A stretch of DNA of 36,308 nt from Bondarzewia mesenterica. Lineage: Eukaryota; Basidiomycota; Agaricomycetes; Russulales; Bondarzewiaceae. Below the pieces are notes generated by a model that saw nothing but the letters and a program-made list of their open reading frames with translations, searched no databases and was not told the DNA's origin. The stretch's first letter is position 1, and the number at the start of each line of letters is the position of its first letter. The DNA lies in contig SGPL01000349.1 of the NCBI GenBank assembly GCA_004802705.1, positions 1 to 36,308 on the forward strand, read 5' to 3'. Of this stretch, positions 35,564-36,308 are shown one piece after another. The position numbers were made by a program, and so were the translations under genes.

Positions 35564-36308
35564 ATGTTCTCCGTAAAGGCGACTTATCGTTCAGAGACAC
35601 GCAGATTTTCTTTTTCTGATTCTTCTTCGTTTCCGACCTACGAACAGCTCTATGATCAGGTACGCTCTTTGTCGCTCAACTGTGCAGACATCCCCTATAA
35701 TGCTGACGACGACTCATATCAACTACAGCTGTATCGAGTTTTCCCCATAAGCCATTCTTATTATTTATCCAGGCTTCTTTTCTCGCAGTCGCCTGAGAAT
35801 CCAAATTCTCGCGTTCTCATTGGCATGGAAGCCCACTCTGCGGAGGAATACAATGCGCATATTGCGCCCTTTGTGCATAAAGAGTGGGCGGGCGCCCTCC
35901 TGCGCTTCAACGTCTACGACGAAACTCCACACAAGCTTCCCAGCGCTGCTTTGGCTGCTGAACCTGCTGATGTGACCTCTGACAGCGGCGATGGAATCAG
36001 AAGGACAACGCCTGCTCATAGGCATTCACATCCCGGACATGGGCATCATCACAATATTCACTCACACGGTCATCATCATCATAGGAAAGAGAGGCAGGAG
36101 AGGCGTGCGGCACTCCTTGCGGTATTGCGCGCTCCGACCCACGCTCCGCAACTGCCTCGCGAGCACAGACGTACGCCGCCTCCGCAGCCTGAATCGCCTA
36201 TGCGCCATCCGCGATCGCCCCCGCCTCCCCCTGAGTTTGGTAGGCGTTCTCCCCCGCCTCCACTTCCGCGCTGGGAATCGCCATCACCGCCTCGCTGGGG
36301 CACTCCTC
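35564..36308 (+). CDS. PB1-like domain protein with His- and Pro-rich tail (3' partial)
   Basis: Exons 35564-35659 and 35729 to the window end, where the frame is still open (about 225 residues seen). The N-terminus, MFSVKATYRSETRRFSFSDSSSFPTYEQLYDQLYRVFPI, has the pattern of a PB1 domain: a basic strand (VKATYRSETRRF) followed by a helix and an acidic part. LRFNVYDETPHKLP ends the domain. A His-rich block (HRHSHPGHGHHHNIHSHGHHHHR) and a Pro/Arg-rich low-complexity stretch follow. PB1 proteins of this layout are often Nbr1-like autophagy adaptors or scaffold proteins, but nothing downstream is visible to support that. The His cluster could bind metal or be disordered. Confidence 0.7.
   Translation, partial: MFSVKATYRSETRRFSFSDSSSFPTYEQLYDQVRSLSLNCADIPYNADDDSYQLQLYRVFPISHSYYLSRLLFSQSPENPNSRVLIGMEAHSAEEYNAHIAPFVHKEWAGALLRFNVYDETPHKLPSAALAAEPADVTSDSGDGIRRTTPAHRHSHPGHGHHHNIHSHGHHHHRKERQERRAALLAVLRAPTHAPQLPREHRRTPPPQPESPMRHPRSPPPPPEFGRRSPPPPLPRWESPSPPRWGTP

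Overview
The window looks like ordinary euchromatin from a basidiomycete fungus, most likely Agaricomycotina. Genes are densely packed on both strands. Most are cut by many short introns (about 50-65 bp, GT...AG, often GTACGT or GTGAGT donors with short branch motifs). Coding sequence is close to GC-balanced. The set combines eukaryotic housekeeping genes (condensin SMC4, histidyl-tRNA synthetase, methionine aminopeptidase 2, ALG9, UTP13) with fungal genes (GPI-anchored chitin deacetylase, homeodomain and forkhead regulators). I see no transposon, CRISPR array, rRNA, convincing tRNA or secondary-metabolite cluster.

Layout: SMC4 (+, 5' end cut by an AT-rich stretch) converges on a CMGC-like kinase (-). 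The kinase is divergent from a YAR1-like ankyrin protein (+). YAR1 converges on histidyl-tRNA synthetase (-). Then come a small conserved unknown protein (+), a homeodomain gene (+), an intronless methyltransferase of the METTL21/EFM2 type (-), a chitin deacetylase (+), methionine aminopeptidase 2 (+), an HSL-type alpha/beta hydrolase with a long disordered tail (+), a small GON7-like protein (-), ALG9 (-), a forkhead/AT-hook protein (+), UTP13 (+), an aminodeoxychorismate-lyase-like class IV PLP enzyme (-), and the start of a PB1-like gene with a His/Pro-rich tail (+) that leaves the window.

The genes do not form one pathway. Several share broad themes: translation and ribosome assembly (HTS1, MAP2, YAR1-like, UTP13, EFM2-like, GON7-like) and chromatin or transcription (SMC4, homeodomain, forkhead). 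No obvious new system of cooperating genes is visible.

The strongest unexplained signal is a set of single-base reading-frame breaks, nearly all in or beside short homopolymers, in five genes between about 1.4 and 20.1 kb: SMC4 twice (in identical contexts), the kinase (two compensating, probable), HTS1 twice, the homeodomain gene and MAP2. None was found from 20.1 to 36.3 kb. Homopolymer sequencing or assembly error is the simplest explanation; the paired SMC4 A8 tracts leave room for transcriptional slippage. Other points are a likely dual-localised HTS1 with a weak first start and a strong second one, consecutive 14- and 13-nt microexons in the YAR1-like gene, a GC-AG intron in SMC4, and a shared ATCACGTG motif in three promoters. 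All exon boundaries were read by eye from splice signals and frame continuity.
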